A stretch of DNA of 64,000 bases from Chloroflexota bacterium (GCA_002719425.1 PBHA01000018.1:5280-69279), one strand, 5' to 3'; positions 48,430 to 57,854 are shown, counted from the stretch's first letter. Numbers and translations: made by a program. Notes: generated by a model from the letters alone, not told the origin.

Positions 48430-49720
48430 GCAGCTTTATTGTTTTGTTTATAATTTCAGGTGAATTTAATTCTGTAACTGCAAAAAGCATTTTTTTACTT
48501 TCTTTATCTGAAATATCTATTCCACCCTCAATATTATTTTCTTGTAAAAGAGTAATGATTTTAGAAAGATCTTTTTCTGACTCGATAACAAATTCATTGA
48601 AGAAATTATTTGATAATAATTTCAATCCCTCAATTTTGTTTAGTTTTTCAGCAAAATAATGAGCTCTATGATAGCAAGTTTCTGCTATTGATTTGATTCC
48701 ATCAGGACCTATTGTTGCTAAATATACAGCTACCATAAGACCAATAAGCTGAGTACTAGTACAAATATTAGATGTAGCACTTTCTCTCCTAATGTGTTGT
48801 TCTCTTGTTTGAAGAGTTAATGCGTAAGAAATTTTATTGTTTTTATCTACAGTTTGACCAATAATCCTACCTGGAAGTTGTCTAATAAATTCTTTTTTGC
48901 ATGTCAAAATACCTATAAAAGGTCCCCCAAATGATACTGGAACACCTAGTGGTTGACCTTCTGCGGTTGAGATGTCTACGTTTAGTTGACCAGGAGGCTT
49001 TAGCATACCGAGAGAAATTGGATATGTATGTTGGATTATGAGTCCATTTCTGTTGTGAATTTCTTCTGCTAGTTTTTCAACATCTTCTATTTCACCAATA
49101 TAATTTGGAGATTGAACTAGGAGGCATCCATATTCTATGTCATCATCTAAGTTCACATCGTTATATCTATATAAATTTATATCTTGCCATTTCGAATATG
49201 ACCTTAATACATCTAATGTTTTTTCCGATACACTTTCATGAATTATTACTTTATTGTTTCTTTTTATTCTGCAAGCCATCAATGCAGCCTCAGCTAATGC
49301 AGTTGGACCGTCATACATTCCTGCATTACAGACCTCCATATCAAATAGTTGAGCTATCATAGATTGAAACTCGAACCCTACTTGCAAAGTTCCCTGACTT
49401 GCTTCAGGTTGATATGGTGTATAAGAGGTAAGAAATTCACCTCTTTGAATCATGGCTTTGACTGTTGAGGGTATGTAGTGATTATATGCCCCACCTCCCA
49501 TAAAACTAGTTATAATTTTTGAAGAAAAGTTATTGTTTGATATAAGTTGAAAATACTCATTTAATTCTTGCTCTGATAAAGCTTCCTTTAGATTAAGATC
49601 CGGCTGAAGGTGTTTTTCAGGAACATCACTTAGTAATTCTTCAAAGGAGTTCACCCCAATAGTGTTGAGCATTTTTTTCTTATCGTCTTCAGTACTTGGA
49701 ATATATGGAGAATTTGTCAT
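48410..49720 (-). CDS. gcvPA: Glycine dehydrogenase (decarboxylating) subunit 1
   Basis: The second half of the split P protein, 436 residues. YIPSTEDDKKKMLNTIGV begins the protein. FMGGGAYNHYIPSTVKAMIQ, TSYTPYQPEASQGTLQ and ASMYDGPTALAEA-like (NAGMYDGPTALAEAALMA) are diagnostic. Together with gcvPB it forms the heterotetrameric decarboxylase that loads aminomethyl groups on GcvH. Its first codon overlaps the gcvH stop by one base, and its end overlaps gcvPB by 20, so the subunits are probably made at fixed ratio. Confidence 0.96.
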   Translation of the reverse strand: MTNSPYIPSTEDDKKKMLNTIGVNSFEELLSDVPEKHLQPDLNLKEALSEQELNEYFQLISNNNFSSKIITSFMGGGAYNHYIPSTVKAMIQRGEFLTSYTPYQPEASQGTLQVGFEFQSMIAQLFDMEVCNAGMYDGPTALAEAALMACRIKRNNKVIIHESVSEKTLDVLRSYSKWQDINLYRYNDVNLDDDIEYGCLLVQSPNYIGEIEDVEKLAEEIHNRNGLIIQHTYPISLGMLKPPGQLNVDISTAEGQPLGVPVSFGGPFIGILTCKKEFIRQLPGRIIGQTVDKNNKISYALTLQTREQHIRRESATSNICTSTQLIGLMVAVYLATIGPDGIKSIAETCYHRAHYFAEKLNKIEGLKLLSNNFFNEFVIESEKDLSKIITLLQENNIEGGIDISDKESKKMLFAVTELNSPEIINKTIKLLGGESD

Positions 49721-50097
49721 TAAATTATCTTTTCATATTCAGTAGATCCTAGCAATTTTTCTAAATCATTACTATTTTCAACTTCTAGTTTTATGATCCA
49801 ACCTTTTTCATAGCAATCTTCGTTTACATACTCTGGATTATTAGTTAGTTCTTCGTTTATTTCTACTACCTTGCCAGAAATAGGAACAAAAAGGTCAGAC
49901 ACAGCTTTAACTGATTCAATCTCACCAAATTTTTCAAATTGCTTTAAGTCTTTACCTAATGAATCTACATCAATATAAACTATGTCTCCTAAAGATTCTG
50001 CGGCATGCATAGTTATACCAATTATAGCTACGTTATCTTCAATTTTAACCCATTCATGATCTTCTGAATATTTGAGATTGTCTGGAACTGTACTCAT
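49720..50097 (-). CDS. gcvH: Glycine cleavage system H protein
   Basis: The 125-residue lipoyl carrier of the glycine cleavage system. The N-terminus reads KYSEDHEWVKIEDNVAIIG, the usual opening. The lipoyl lysine is in GEIESVKAVSDLFVPISG, and the C-terminus has the typical GWIIKLEV turn. It sits between gcvT (overlap ATGA, 50094-50097) and gcvPA (one-base overlap). No lipA or lipB is in the window. Confidence 0.97.
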   Translation of the reverse strand: MSTVPDNLKYSEDHEWVKIEDNVAIIGITMHAAESLGDIVYIDVDSLGKDLKQFEKFGEIESVKAVSDLFVPISGKVVEINEELTNNPEYVNEDCYEKGWIIKLEVENSNDLEKLLGSTEYEKII

Positions 50098-51167
50098 TTT
50101 TTTCTCCTATAAAAAGGAAGCTTTACTATGTTTGCTTCAAGAAATTTTTCTCTTACCTTAATTTTAACTGTTTTTTTATTATTATCGAATTTTTTATCAA
50201 GTTTTCCTATAGCTATAGCACTTTTAATTCTAGGAGAATGAGTACCAGAAGTGATTTTTCCTACAATATTGTCGTTTATATATATCTCATTTCCTTCTCT
50301 CGCTATACCTCTGTCATTAATTACTAATCCAACTAATGTATATTTACCCTCTTTAATTTTGTCTCCATGTATATAGTCATAGTTAATGTAATTTTTACTG
50401 TTAGTTTCGAGTAATCTACCTAAACCTATATCGTATGGATTTGATTCTTTTCTGATTTCGTGCCCATATAGATGTAGACCAGCTTCCACCCTCAATAAAT
50501 CTCTAGCGCCAAGTCCACAAGGCTTTATAGACAACTTATTTAAATGTTCCCAAATAGCATCTGCATCACTATTCTGAAATATTATTTCAACTCCATCTTC
50601 TCCTGTATATCCAGTTCTAGCAACAAAAACAGAAGCTCCTTCAAGATGAATTTCTTTGTGTCTATATCTACCCAAATTTACTAAACTATTATTTGTTATG
50701 CTGTTAATTTTTTCTAATGCATTGGGACCTTGAATAGCCAACATTCCTGTTTTTTCTGTAATATTTTCGATCACGGAATCATTATTTATGCTTTTTATCC
50801 ACCTTAAATCTTCCTCTGTATTAGAAGCATTAATTACCAGTAAAAATTTCTCTTCAGATATTTGATAAATAATCAGATCGTCAAGAATTTCTTGTTTGTC
50901 ATTTATTAATAAAGTATATTTTGCAATAGATGCTTGCAATGATTCAATATCTATTGGCAGTATTCTTTCGATTAGTTTTCTCGAATTTTTTCCAGAAACT
51001 TCTACTCTTCCCATATGAGAAACATCGAACATGCCTGCATCTTCTCTAACAAAAGTTGATTCTTTGATGATTCCTTCTGGATAGTTAATTGGCATCTCCC
51101 ATCCTGCAAAATCAACAAGCTTAGCATTATGTTCCTTATGTTTTCCTAAAAATACAGTGTGTTTCAT
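50094..51167 (-). CDS. gcvT: Glycine cleavage system T protein (aminomethyltransferase)
   Basis: The tetrahydrofolate-dependent aminomethyltransferase of 357 residues that releases ammonia and 5,10-methylene-THF. DFAGWEMPINYPEGIIKES and MFDVSHMGRVEVSG form the conserved N-terminal region. GYTGEDGVEI and the catalytic Asp region RDLLRVEAGLHLYGHEI are intact. The C-terminal barrel has the usual GKITSGTHSPRI. It begins one base before the midA stop with no gap, so it is coupled to midA and gltA upstream. Confidence 0.96.
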   Translation of the reverse strand: MKHTVFLGKHKEHNAKLVDFAGWEMPINYPEGIIKESTFVREDAGMFDVSHMGRVEVSGKNSRKLIERILPIDIESLQASIAKYTLLINDKQEILDDLIIYQISEEKFLLVINASNTEEDLRWIKSINNDSVIENITEKTGMLAIQGPNALEKINSITNNSLVNLGRYRHKEIHLEGASVFVARTGYTGEDGVEIIFQNSDADAIWEHLNKLSIKPCGLGARDLLRVEAGLHLYGHEIRKESNPYDIGLGRLLETNSKNYINYDYIHGDKIKEGKYTLVGLVINDRGIAREGNEIYINDNIVGKITSGTHSPRIKSAIAIGKLDKKFDNNKKTVKIKVREKFLEANIVKLPFYRRKK

Positions 51168-52331
51168 TTAATTAAATTCCTCTTGTATTATGATATTTTG
51201 TTTATAAACTCCAGGCAATTCAAATCTTTGTGGGAACTCTTCAATAACTGGAAAATTATCGTATATTTTTTTTTCTATTTGTAGTCGATCTAGACTAAAA
51301 TTATTATTATTTGTTGTATCAAGTCTTACAAAATAGTTTCCCATTCCATTGGGCTTAATAAGTTGGTTTATTGCATACCTATTTTTATTGATTTTTTCAG
51401 ACCCAATTTTGGATTTAGATAAAGCGACTAAACATTCTCCTAAACCTAGACTATACAAAAATTGTCTCTGGCTGGTAATAAATTTATTTATTAAGCCTAT
51501 TTCATTAAAGTCGTAACTAATATCTTCCATGTCTACTTGAAACGTGATGTCAGACTTCCCAGGAGAAAAAAAATAATCGTTATAAAAGTTATGATTATTA
51601 ATTACACTCATTAATGATTTTTTCTTTCCGTTGTAAAATAGATCTTTTTCAATCATTCCATAATCAATTGTTAGTACATAACCTTCAGAAATAATTGAAT
51701 TGAATTTTTCTTTTATTTGATAGTTTTTACACATTATTTCTGACTCAGCATTAATGATTTTTTCATTCACTTTACTCAGTCTTTTTTCTATACAACAATC
51801 TGAAGGTAAATCTAATACTTCAATAAATTTATCATTTTTCAATTCAACATATTTCTCATAAATTTTTCCTTCCTGAATTGAAGCAAGATGATGCGGTATT
51901 GCGTCAAAAAGTTCGTTTGACAAAATAATGCTTTTTGATTTCTTAAAGTTTTTATAATTTTTTACTTCATAAATATAGTTAGATTCATTTCTATCAATTG
52001 CTTTGTATGTATAGTTTTTTTGTCCAAATAAATCTAAAGCCTTTGTAATATCGTATGCTAAAGTACCATTACCTGCTCCAAATTCATAAATCATAATTTT
52101 TTCATCAGTAGTAAAGCTTTTGATAAGATTGTCTAATAAAAAAGCTATTAGATACCCAAATAGGGGGTGAGTTAGAGGAGATGTTGCATAATCCTTAAAA
52201 TAAGAATTTTCCTCGTTTCTTGTAAATGAATAATAGCCTTTTTTCCCATATAGACATAAATCAATAAATTCTTTTGAAGAAATTCTTCCTCTTTTGGATA
52301 TTAAATCTTTTAAATAAGTTTCAAAATTAAT
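51168..52331 (-). CDS. MidA/NDUFAF7-like SAM methyltransferase, apparent ATT start
   Basis: A class I SAM-dependent methyltransferase of the COG1565/MidA family (mitochondrial NDUFAF7 methylates an arginine of complex I). The first ATG (52094) starts in the middle of the fold (MIYEFGAGNG). The frame stays open upstream and encodes the family N-terminus (ISSKEFIDLCLYGKKGYYS, TSPLTHPLFGYL) up to a stop at 52332-52334. The first usable codon is ATT at 52331, nine bases after AGGGA and five bases past the gltA stop, giving 387 residues, the normal family length. SNELFDAIPHH and LTIDYGM are other MidA features. Start usage is inferred; no ATG, GTG or TTG is in frame. Confidence 0.75.
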   Translation of the reverse strand: MNFETYLKDLISKRGRISSKEFIDLCLYGKKGYYSFTRNEENSYFKDYATSPLTHPLFGYLIAFLLDNLIKSFTTDEKIMIYEFGAGNGTLAYDITKALDLFGQKNYTYKAIDRNESNYIYEVKNYKNFKKSKSIILSNELFDAIPHHLASIQEGKIYEKYVELKNDKFIEVLDLPSDCCIEKRLSKVNEKIINAESEIMCKNYQIKEKFNSIISEGYVLTIDYGMIEKDLFYNGKKKSLMSVINNHNFYNDYFFSPGKSDITFQVDMEDISYDFNEIGLINKFITSQRQFLYSLGLGECLVALSKSKIGSEKINKNRYAINQLIKPNGMGNYFVRLDTTNNNNFSLDRLQIEKKIYDNFPVIEEFPQRFELPGVYKQNIIIQEEFN

Positions 52332-52336
52332 TTAAT

Positions 52337-53476
52337 TTAGTCCCTTTGATCTATGGGTATATATTCTTTAGCTCTTTCACCTGTGTATTGTAGTAAAGGC
52401 CTTATAAGTATATTGTGACGCATTTGTTCTAATATCTGAATAGTCCAACCAGGAATTCTACCCACTGCAAAGATAGGAACGAATAAGTCTTGAGGAATGC
52501 CTATCAAATAATAAACTGCACCTGCAAAGAAATCCACATTAGCATGAATCCCTCTTCTTGCATAAGGAGTCATAGCTTCTTGAACGGCTAGTAAGATATC
52601 GTACCAAGCTGTTTCGCCCATTTCTTCACTAAGATTCTTAACTCCTTCTTTTAGATGTTTTGCCCTTGGGTCTGCTGCCTTGTACACTCTATGTCCAAAT
52701 CCCATAACTCTTTGTCTATTAGCCAATAAAGTTTTGACATGATTTGCAGCATTATCCGGAGTTCCAACATCCTTGGCTAATTCCATCACACCCTCCGCAG
52801 CTCCTCCATGTGAAGGTCCAGATAGTGCGGCTATACCCGCGGTTATGGCTCCAAAGAAATCAGCATTAGTTCCGGTTACTACTCTAGTTGTAAACGCTGA
52901 AGCATTACATCCATGATCTGCATGAACAACAAAATCTGTATCCATTAATTTTGCTGTATCTTCACTAGGTTCTTTACCTTCAAGCATATATAAGAAATTA
53001 GCAGCGTGAGATAAAGTTTCTGAGGGAGCAATAGGGTCTAATCCTTTTCTCATTCTGTTATGGGCCATAACGATGATTGGAACCTGAGAAGTAAGCCTTA
53101 TGCCTTTCCTAATAATTGCTTCTTCTGAGAAATCATCTCTGTCCTCATCAAATGAGCTGAGAGTCGATATAGCAGTTCTTAAGACATCCATAGGATGAGA
53201 ATCTTTAACGATATCTATCACATCATAAATCTCATTTGGAAGTACTCTTGAATCTTTTAGTGATTTATCAAAATCATTTAGTTGTTTTTGATTAGGTAAA
53301 TCTCCGTACATTAGCAAGTATGAAGTTTCTTCAAAATTAGAATTTTCAGCAAGGTCATGAATGTTAAAACCACTATATTCTAATACACCTTCTTTTCCAT
53401 CAATAAAGGTTGTATTAGTTCTGTCTAAATAAACACCTTGTAAACCTCTATTTAATGATACTTCTTTTTCAGCCAT
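52337..53476 (-). CDS. gltA: Citrate synthase
   Basis: A type II-short citrate synthase of 379 residues condensing acetyl-CoA and oxaloacetate. Catalytic residues are visible: His in HADHGCNASAF, His in VMGFGHRVYKAADPRAK, and Asp in HANVDFFAGAVYY. The family signature also includes SGPSHGGAAEGVM. AGAGGAAT lies shortly before the ATG. It leads a transcript that continues through midA and the gcv genes to 44.8 kb. A 2-methylcitrate synthase role cannot be excluded from sequence, but no prp genes are nearby. Confidence 0.94.
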   Translation of the reverse strand: MAEKEVSLNRGLQGVYLDRTNTTFIDGKEGVLEYSGFNIHDLAENSNFEETSYLLMYGDLPNQKQLNDFDKSLKDSRVLPNEIYDVIDIVKDSHPMDVLRTAISTLSSFDEDRDDFSEEAIIRKGIRLTSQVPIIVMAHNRMRKGLDPIAPSETLSHAANFLYMLEGKEPSEDTAKLMDTDFVVHADHGCNASAFTTRVVTGTNADFFGAITAGIAALSGPSHGGAAEGVMELAKDVGTPDNAANHVKTLLANRQRVMGFGHRVYKAADPRAKHLKEGVKNLSEEMGETAWYDILLAVQEAMTPYARRGIHANVDFFAGAVYYLIGIPQDLFVPIFAVGRIPGWTIQILEQMRHNILIRPLLQYTGERAKEYIPIDQRD

Positions 53477-53574
53477 TTCATTCCTCTTTGAACAAAACTA
53501 TGTAGTTTTCAATATGATTCTATAATCTTATTTGGTTATATGATACCGAATAATAGGTAAAAAAAAAAATTATT

Positions 53575-55299
53575 TTATAACGAAATTAATTTTTCTATAA
53601 GTTCATCTTTGCTGAGGCTACCTAAATCTCCTAGAGATCTAGTTCTTACAGATACCGTTTTAGAATCTATTTCCTTGTCTCCTACTATGATCATTACTGG
53701 TATTTTTTTCATTTCGCTATTTCTAATTTTTTGACCAAGTCTTTCATTTGTATCATCTAAATAAGCCCTGTATCCAAGACTAGTTAGTTCATTCATTAAA
53801 TCTTCAGAGTAACTAAGATGTTTGTCAGAAATTGGTATTATGTTAACCTGATTTGGTACTAACCAAAAAGGAAGATCTCCACCAGAATGTTCCAGAAGAA
53901 TACCTATAAATCTTTCAATCGAACCAAGCATAGCTCTATGAATAACTACTGGTCTTTCCTTTTCTCCATCAGAGTTTATAAAATCTAATTTAAATCTTTC
54001 AGGCAGAGAAAAATCCATTTGGGCTGTTCCTAACTGCCATTCTCTACCCATCACATCGGGAATAAAAATATCTATTTTTGGCCCATAAAAAGCGCCTTCT
54101 CCTTCAACTTCTTCAAAATTTGAATCAAATTCACTAATAACAGTTCTTAGTTGTTCTTCAGCTATATCCCACATTTCATCACTTCCGGCTCTTTTTTCAG
54201 GTCTTAGTGAGAGTGTCATCCTTGGCTTATCAAACCCAAAGGCTGAATAACTTTCTCGTAACATTTCAAGGAAGTTATTTATTTCAACACCAGCGTCTTT
54301 AGCAGAGCAGAAAATATGAGCATCATCTTGAGAAAAAGATCTCACTCTGGTTAAACCATGTGTAACTCCAGACCTTTCGTATCTATGAAGTCTTCCAAAA
54401 TCAGCTAATCTTAGGGGTAAATCTCTATAAGACCTGAGTGTAGATTTATAAATAACAGCATGTGCTGGACAGTTCATTGGTTTGACACCAACTTCGTTTT
54501 CATCTATTTCCATCATATACATATTGTCTAAGTAAAAATCATAATGCCCTGAGGTTTTCCAAAGGTCTGTTGAAAAAAGTTGTGGAGTTATAACTTCCTG
54601 ATAGCCATATTTGTCATATAAATTTCTAACAAATTCTATCAATTTGTTATAGATAAATGCTCCGTTTGGTAAGAAAAAAGGATTTGCAGGGCTAATTGGA
54701 TCTAAAAAAAACAGGTCTAAGGATGTTCCCAATTTTCTGTGGTCGCTTTCAATAGCTTTTTGTCTCTTTTCTAGATAATCTTTTTGTAGCTCTTCACTTT
54801 CCCACGCTGTTCCGTATATTCTTTGAAGCATTTTATTATTTTCATCACCTCTCCAATATGCACCAGCTGTAGATAAAAGTTTTAGAGCTTTTATTTCTCC
54901 TGTTTTTTCTGTGTGCCCACCTCTACATAAATCCTTAAACTTACCATCAGAATGACTATACTCAGTGATTATTTCTTCTTCAGACATTGAGTTTATTATT
55001 TCTATTTTGTAAGGGTTATCTTTATATTTCTCTAAAGCCTCAGTCCTAGAAAGTTCATTACGTTCGAATTTAGAGTTTCTTTTAACAGATCTTTTCATTT
55101 CTCTTTCAATTGCAACAAGATCTTGTGGAGAGAATGTAATATCTATATCAAAATCATAATAAAATCCATCTGTGATTGGTGGTCCTAAGGTGATTTTGGC
55201 ACTTGGGTATAACTTTAATACAGCTTCAGCTAACAGGTGAGCTGCTGAATGCCTTAAGTTGTTTCTATATTCTTCTAGATTTTCTTTATCCATATCCAC
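53575..55299 (-). CDS. thrS: Threonyl-tRNA synthetase lacking the TGS domain
   Basis: A class II aminoacyl-tRNA synthetase of 574 residues. It starts directly with the N2 editing domain (LRHSAAHLLAEAVLKLYP, CRGGHTEKTGE) and has no N-terminal TGS domain, hence the short length against about 640 in enteric ThrRS. The catalytic core has motif 2 in FGRLHRYERSGVTHGLTRVR, zinc ligands in MNCPAH and later His residues, and motif 3 HRAMLGSIERFIGILLEH. The anticodon-binding domain ends VRTRSLGDLGS. The gene is 13 bases after a DapA-family gene. No T-box leader is possible in that space. Confidence 0.95.
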   Translation of the reverse strand: MDMDKENLEEYRNNLRHSAAHLLAEAVLKLYPSAKITLGPPITDGFYYDFDIDITFSPQDLVAIEREMKRSVKRNSKFERNELSRTEALEKYKDNPYKIEIINSMSEEEIITEYSHSDGKFKDLCRGGHTEKTGEIKALKLLSTAGAYWRGDENNKMLQRIYGTAWESEELQKDYLEKRQKAIESDHRKLGTSLDLFFLDPISPANPFFLPNGAFIYNKLIEFVRNLYDKYGYQEVITPQLFSTDLWKTSGHYDFYLDNMYMMEIDENEVGVKPMNCPAHAVIYKSTLRSYRDLPLRLADFGRLHRYERSGVTHGLTRVRSFSQDDAHIFCSAKDAGVEINNFLEMLRESYSAFGFDKPRMTLSLRPEKRAGSDEMWDIAEEQLRTVISEFDSNFEEVEGEGAFYGPKIDIFIPDVMGREWQLGTAQMDFSLPERFKLDFINSDGEKERPVVIHRAMLGSIERFIGILLEHSGGDLPFWLVPNQVNIIPISDKHLSYSEDLMNELTSLGYRAYLDDTNERLGQKIRNSEMKKIPVMIIVGDKEIDSKTVSVRTRSLGDLGSLSKDELIEKLISL

Positions 55300-55312
55300 A
55301 TTATATTATTTT

Positions 55313-56236
55313 TTATTCGTATCTAGGGACATTATATTTTTTCAAAATTAAATCTAGTTCTTTTATTAGTTTGTCTGAAGGTTTTTTTGATGGTGGTCTA
55401 GGTGGCCCAGATTTTAAGCCTATTAGTTCCATTGCCACCTTAATAAATGGGCCTTCTCCTCCAGTTTCTTGTACAACTTTTCCTACCCATTTCATCCAAT
55501 CAGACTTAAATCCTGCTAGTAGAGTTTTAGCTCTTTCGAAGTCCTTTTCTTTCAAGGATTCCCAAATCATGTTTGGGTATTCAGGCCAGAAGCTACTAAG
55601 ATGAGTAATAAATCCAGATGCTCCATAAATATTACTTAAAATATGATTTCCTGAGTTATCTATCATGTTTACTTCACTTGAGTACCTTTCTAGACCATCT
55701 CTAAAAAGTTTTATATCTGCGTGGCTCCATTTAATTGAATTAATATTTGGTATTTCTACCAAATGATCTAGTAATTCAAAATCCATTACAAATCCATCCC
55801 ACCATGTATGATAAATCATTATGTTTACATCTGATTCATCAGCTACTCTTTCAAATAAATCAATTACATCCTGTTTGGTTGGCATGTAATAGTAAGTTGG
55901 TCCAAGCTGACATCCATATATTCCGCTCCCTGAAGCTTCTTTAGCCATTTTTATAATTTCCCTCCAGTCAGTATGCTGGATTGAAGTTAAAACAGGGATT
56001 TTCCCATCGACTGATTCAACAGCTACTTTCATCAGTTTTATTCTTTCTTCAACATTTAGCACAGGATGCTCTCCTCCGGCTCCTCCTATAAGCAATGTTG
56101 AATTCCCATTTTTTAGGCCCTTGCTTGTCATAAATTTTAAGTTTGATTCGAAAGCCTTGTAGTCTATTGAAAAGTCATCATTAAATGGTGTTGCAACAGC
56201 TACCATTGGACCTACTATTAATTTATCAACTGGCAT
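55313..56236 (-). CDS. DapA-family (dihydrodipicolinate synthase-like) aldolase
   Basis: A class I TIM-barrel lyase of 307 residues. The carboxylate motif reads GGAGGEHPVLNVEER, the Schiff-base lysine is in SIKWSHADIKLF, and the conserved tyrosine is in MIYHTWW. These changes (GGAGG for GTTGE) suggest an aldolase such as a 2-keto-3-deoxy sugar acid aldolase rather than the lysine-pathway DapA. The substrate is unknown. AGGAG lies six bases before the ATG, one of the better ribosome sites in the window. It precedes thrS by 13 bases and follows the Cys-rich microprotein. Confidence 0.83.
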   Translation of the reverse strand: MPVDKLIVGPMVAVATPFNDDFSIDYKAFESNLKFMTSKGLKNGNSTLLIGGAGGEHPVLNVEERIKLMKVAVESVDGKIPVLTSIQHTDWREIIKMAKEASGSGIYGCQLGPTYYYMPTKQDVIDLFERVADESDVNIMIYHTWWDGFVMDFELLDHLVEIPNINSIKWSHADIKLFRDGLERYSSEVNMIDNSGNHILSNIYGASGFITHLSSFWPEYPNMIWESLKEKDFERAKTLLAGFKSDWMKWVGKVVQETGGEGPFIKVAMELIGLKSGPPRPPSKKPSDKLIKELDLILKKYNVPRYE

Positions 56237-56281
56237 TATATCTCCTTTTCACTGAATTATTTATATATAAGAATTCAAGTC

Positions 56282-56392
56282 TTAAATATAAGTTTCATTA
56301 CATTTATTACTTAGAATTTCGGAACAGTCACAATCTATACATTTGCATGGATTACACTTACAAAAATCATTTTTACAGAGTTCTATTTCCAT
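56282..56392 (-). CDS. Cys-rich metallothionein-like microprotein
   Basis: A 36-residue open frame with eight cysteines (C6, C11, C13, C16, C18, C21, C23, C31), mostly as C-x-C and C-x-x-C units in FCKCNPCKCIDCDC. The rest is acidic or polar. This pattern is typical of metallothioneins and small zinc or copper buffers. It lies in the 190-base gap between a two-helix membrane protein and the DapA-family gene, on the same strand. There is no strong ribosome site, so expression is not certain. The density of Cys codons (8 of 36) in an AT-rich spacer is hard to explain by chance. Confidence 0.62.
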   Translation of the reverse strand: MEIELCKNDFCKCNPCKCIDCDCSEILSNKCNETYI

Positions 56393-56429
56393 AGCTTATA
56401 TTCTAATCTTTTTCGATGATAAAAAAACA

Positions 56430-56597
56430 TTATTTTGATTTTACTTTTAGAAGAATAGTCATAATCAACAAAACTAATAAAAATAAAACTCCTGGTATTA
56501 TTACAGAAGTATTAATCTCGGAGAAAAAAATTAAATAAATAGTGACTACTATTAGGCTTATAAAACTGACAAATAAATTTATTTTGTAAAAATTCAT
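56430..56597 (-). CDS. Small two-helix membrane protein
   Basis: A 55-residue protein with two hydrophobic helices (about residues 5-25 and 32-51) and a Lys-rich C-terminus. Its ATG overlaps the stop of the FMO-like gene as ATGA (56594-56597), which argues for real, coupled translation. An upstream in-frame start inside the FMO gene adds only out-of-frame-like basic sequence and is unlikely. I recognise no family. Confidence 0.5.
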   Translation of the reverse strand: MNFYKINLFVSFISLIVVTIYLIFFSEINTSVIIPGVLFLLVLLIMTILLKVKSK

Positions 56598-57847
56598 AAT
56601 TTTTTTTCTATTTCTTCTACTATATATTTTGCATCTTCTGAAACCCCTATAAATTGAGCTGATTTTGATGAATACATCCATTGTAGTCCCATAAAATAAA
56701 GACCAGCGTATTTTGTTATTCCTCTATTTTGTATTGGGTGATTGTTCTCATCAGTTATATCTAGATCAATCCAATCAAAATTATACCTGAAACCGGTTGC
56801 CCAGATTATACTTGTTTTGTTCTTTGAAATATCTAATTTTGTTATAGACTGTAAACTTGTTTTTTTTATTCTTGGGTCAGCTAGAATTTCTTCTTTTGGA
56901 GCGACTAATTTTTTATTTTTTATATATTTATCTACATTTTTAGCCCAGTTAAGGGCATATTCATCTGAAAATTTTATATTTTTGTATAAATCATTATTCA
57001 TATATACAAAATTATCCTTACAATCTTTTATTGACCCACATAAACTTAATCCTTTTTCATATAAATTTAGCAAGTTTATATCATGACCCCCTCTACTTCC
57101 CGAGGTATGAGAGCTACAAGACCATCTCTCCTCAAAAGGTACATCTTTTACAGTTTTATCAAAAGATCCCATTTTATAATTCCACCACGAAGAGTCCTTT
57201 CCTCTGTATCGCCGAGGCCTTCTGCCACATTTACTTACTGCTAGCCAAACTCTTTTTCCAGAGTCAAGCAAATCTTCTGCTATCTGTGCTCCCGATTGCC
57301 CAGATCCAACTACTATTACGTCACCATCAGGTAATTCATTTGAATTTTTATATTTTGAGGAATGTATTTGGAAACTATTTCTATCTAACATTTTGTGCAT
57401 TTCTGGAATATGAGCATTCCCGAAAGCACCACTTGCTATAACAATATTTTTAGAAGAAATTTTTCTTTTTGATGTGGTTATAATGTAATTATTTTCATCC
57501 TTAGAAATATTTTCTACATTTTCGTTTACATAAATTTTTGAACCTATAAAATTTCCAAAATCCTTTATGTAACTTACCACTTCAGATTTATTGAGAAAGC
57601 CATCTGGATTTTTTGAAGGAAAATGATCAGAATAAAATCCAAATTCAGGTATTTTCATTGCCCAGTTGGGGTTAACTAGATAAAAATTGTCCCATCTTTC
57701 ATTATTCCAAGTGTTTGCAATCTCACCTCTTTCAATAACTATATGATCAATTTTTTTCTTTTTAAGATAGTAGCTAGTACATAATCCTGCTATGCCTGCT
57801 CCAATTACAACAACGTTAATATAAGGATGTTTTTTGTTATTTTCCAT
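56594..57847 (-). CDS. FMO-like flavin monooxygenase/oxidoreductase
   Basis: A 417-residue FAD/NAD(P)-binding protein of the flavin monooxygenase type. The FAD loop is VIGAGIAGLCTSYYL, the second dinucleotide fold is VVGSGQSGAQIAEDL, and between them FQIHSSKY resembles the FMO/BVMO fingerprint. Residues NTWNNERWDNFYL following the first strand are typical of this YpfM/CzcO-like branch. IIWATGFRYNFDWI is the conserved C-terminal ATG motif. The substrate is unknown. The start is eight bases after the DNA methyltransferase stop. Confidence 0.84.
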   Translation of the reverse strand: MENNKKHPYINVVVIGAGIAGLCTSYYLKKKKIDHIVIERGEIANTWNNERWDNFYLVNPNWAMKIPEFGFYSDHFPSKNPDGFLNKSEVVSYIKDFGNFIGSKIYVNENVENISKDENNYIITTSKRKISSKNIVIASGAFGNAHIPEMHKMLDRNSFQIHSSKYKNSNELPDGDVIVVGSGQSGAQIAEDLLDSGKRVWLAVSKCGRRPRRYRGKDSSWWNYKMGSFDKTVKDVPFEERWSCSSHTSGSRGGHDINLLNLYEKGLSLCGSIKDCKDNFVYMNNDLYKNIKFSDEYALNWAKNVDKYIKNKKLVAPKEEILADPRIKKTSLQSITKLDISKNKTSIIWATGFRYNFDWIDLDITDENNHPIQNRGITKYAGLYFMGLQWMYSSKSAQFIGVSEDAKYIVEEIEKKL

Positions 57848-57854
57848 TTTTAGA

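Noticed and set aside
51168..52094. A 308-residue methyltransferase starting at the first ATG
   Set aside because: It would begin inside the SAM-binding fold; the conserved N-terminal part is encoded upstream in frame.
53477..53574. Glycine riboswitch for the gcv run
   Set aside because: The leader before gltA is only about 98 bases, and gcvT has no leader at all; no paired aptamer structure is seen.
56185..56394. Plus-strand frame across the DapA start and the Cys-rich gene
   Set aside because: Composition is that of antisense noise; the minus strand explains the region better.
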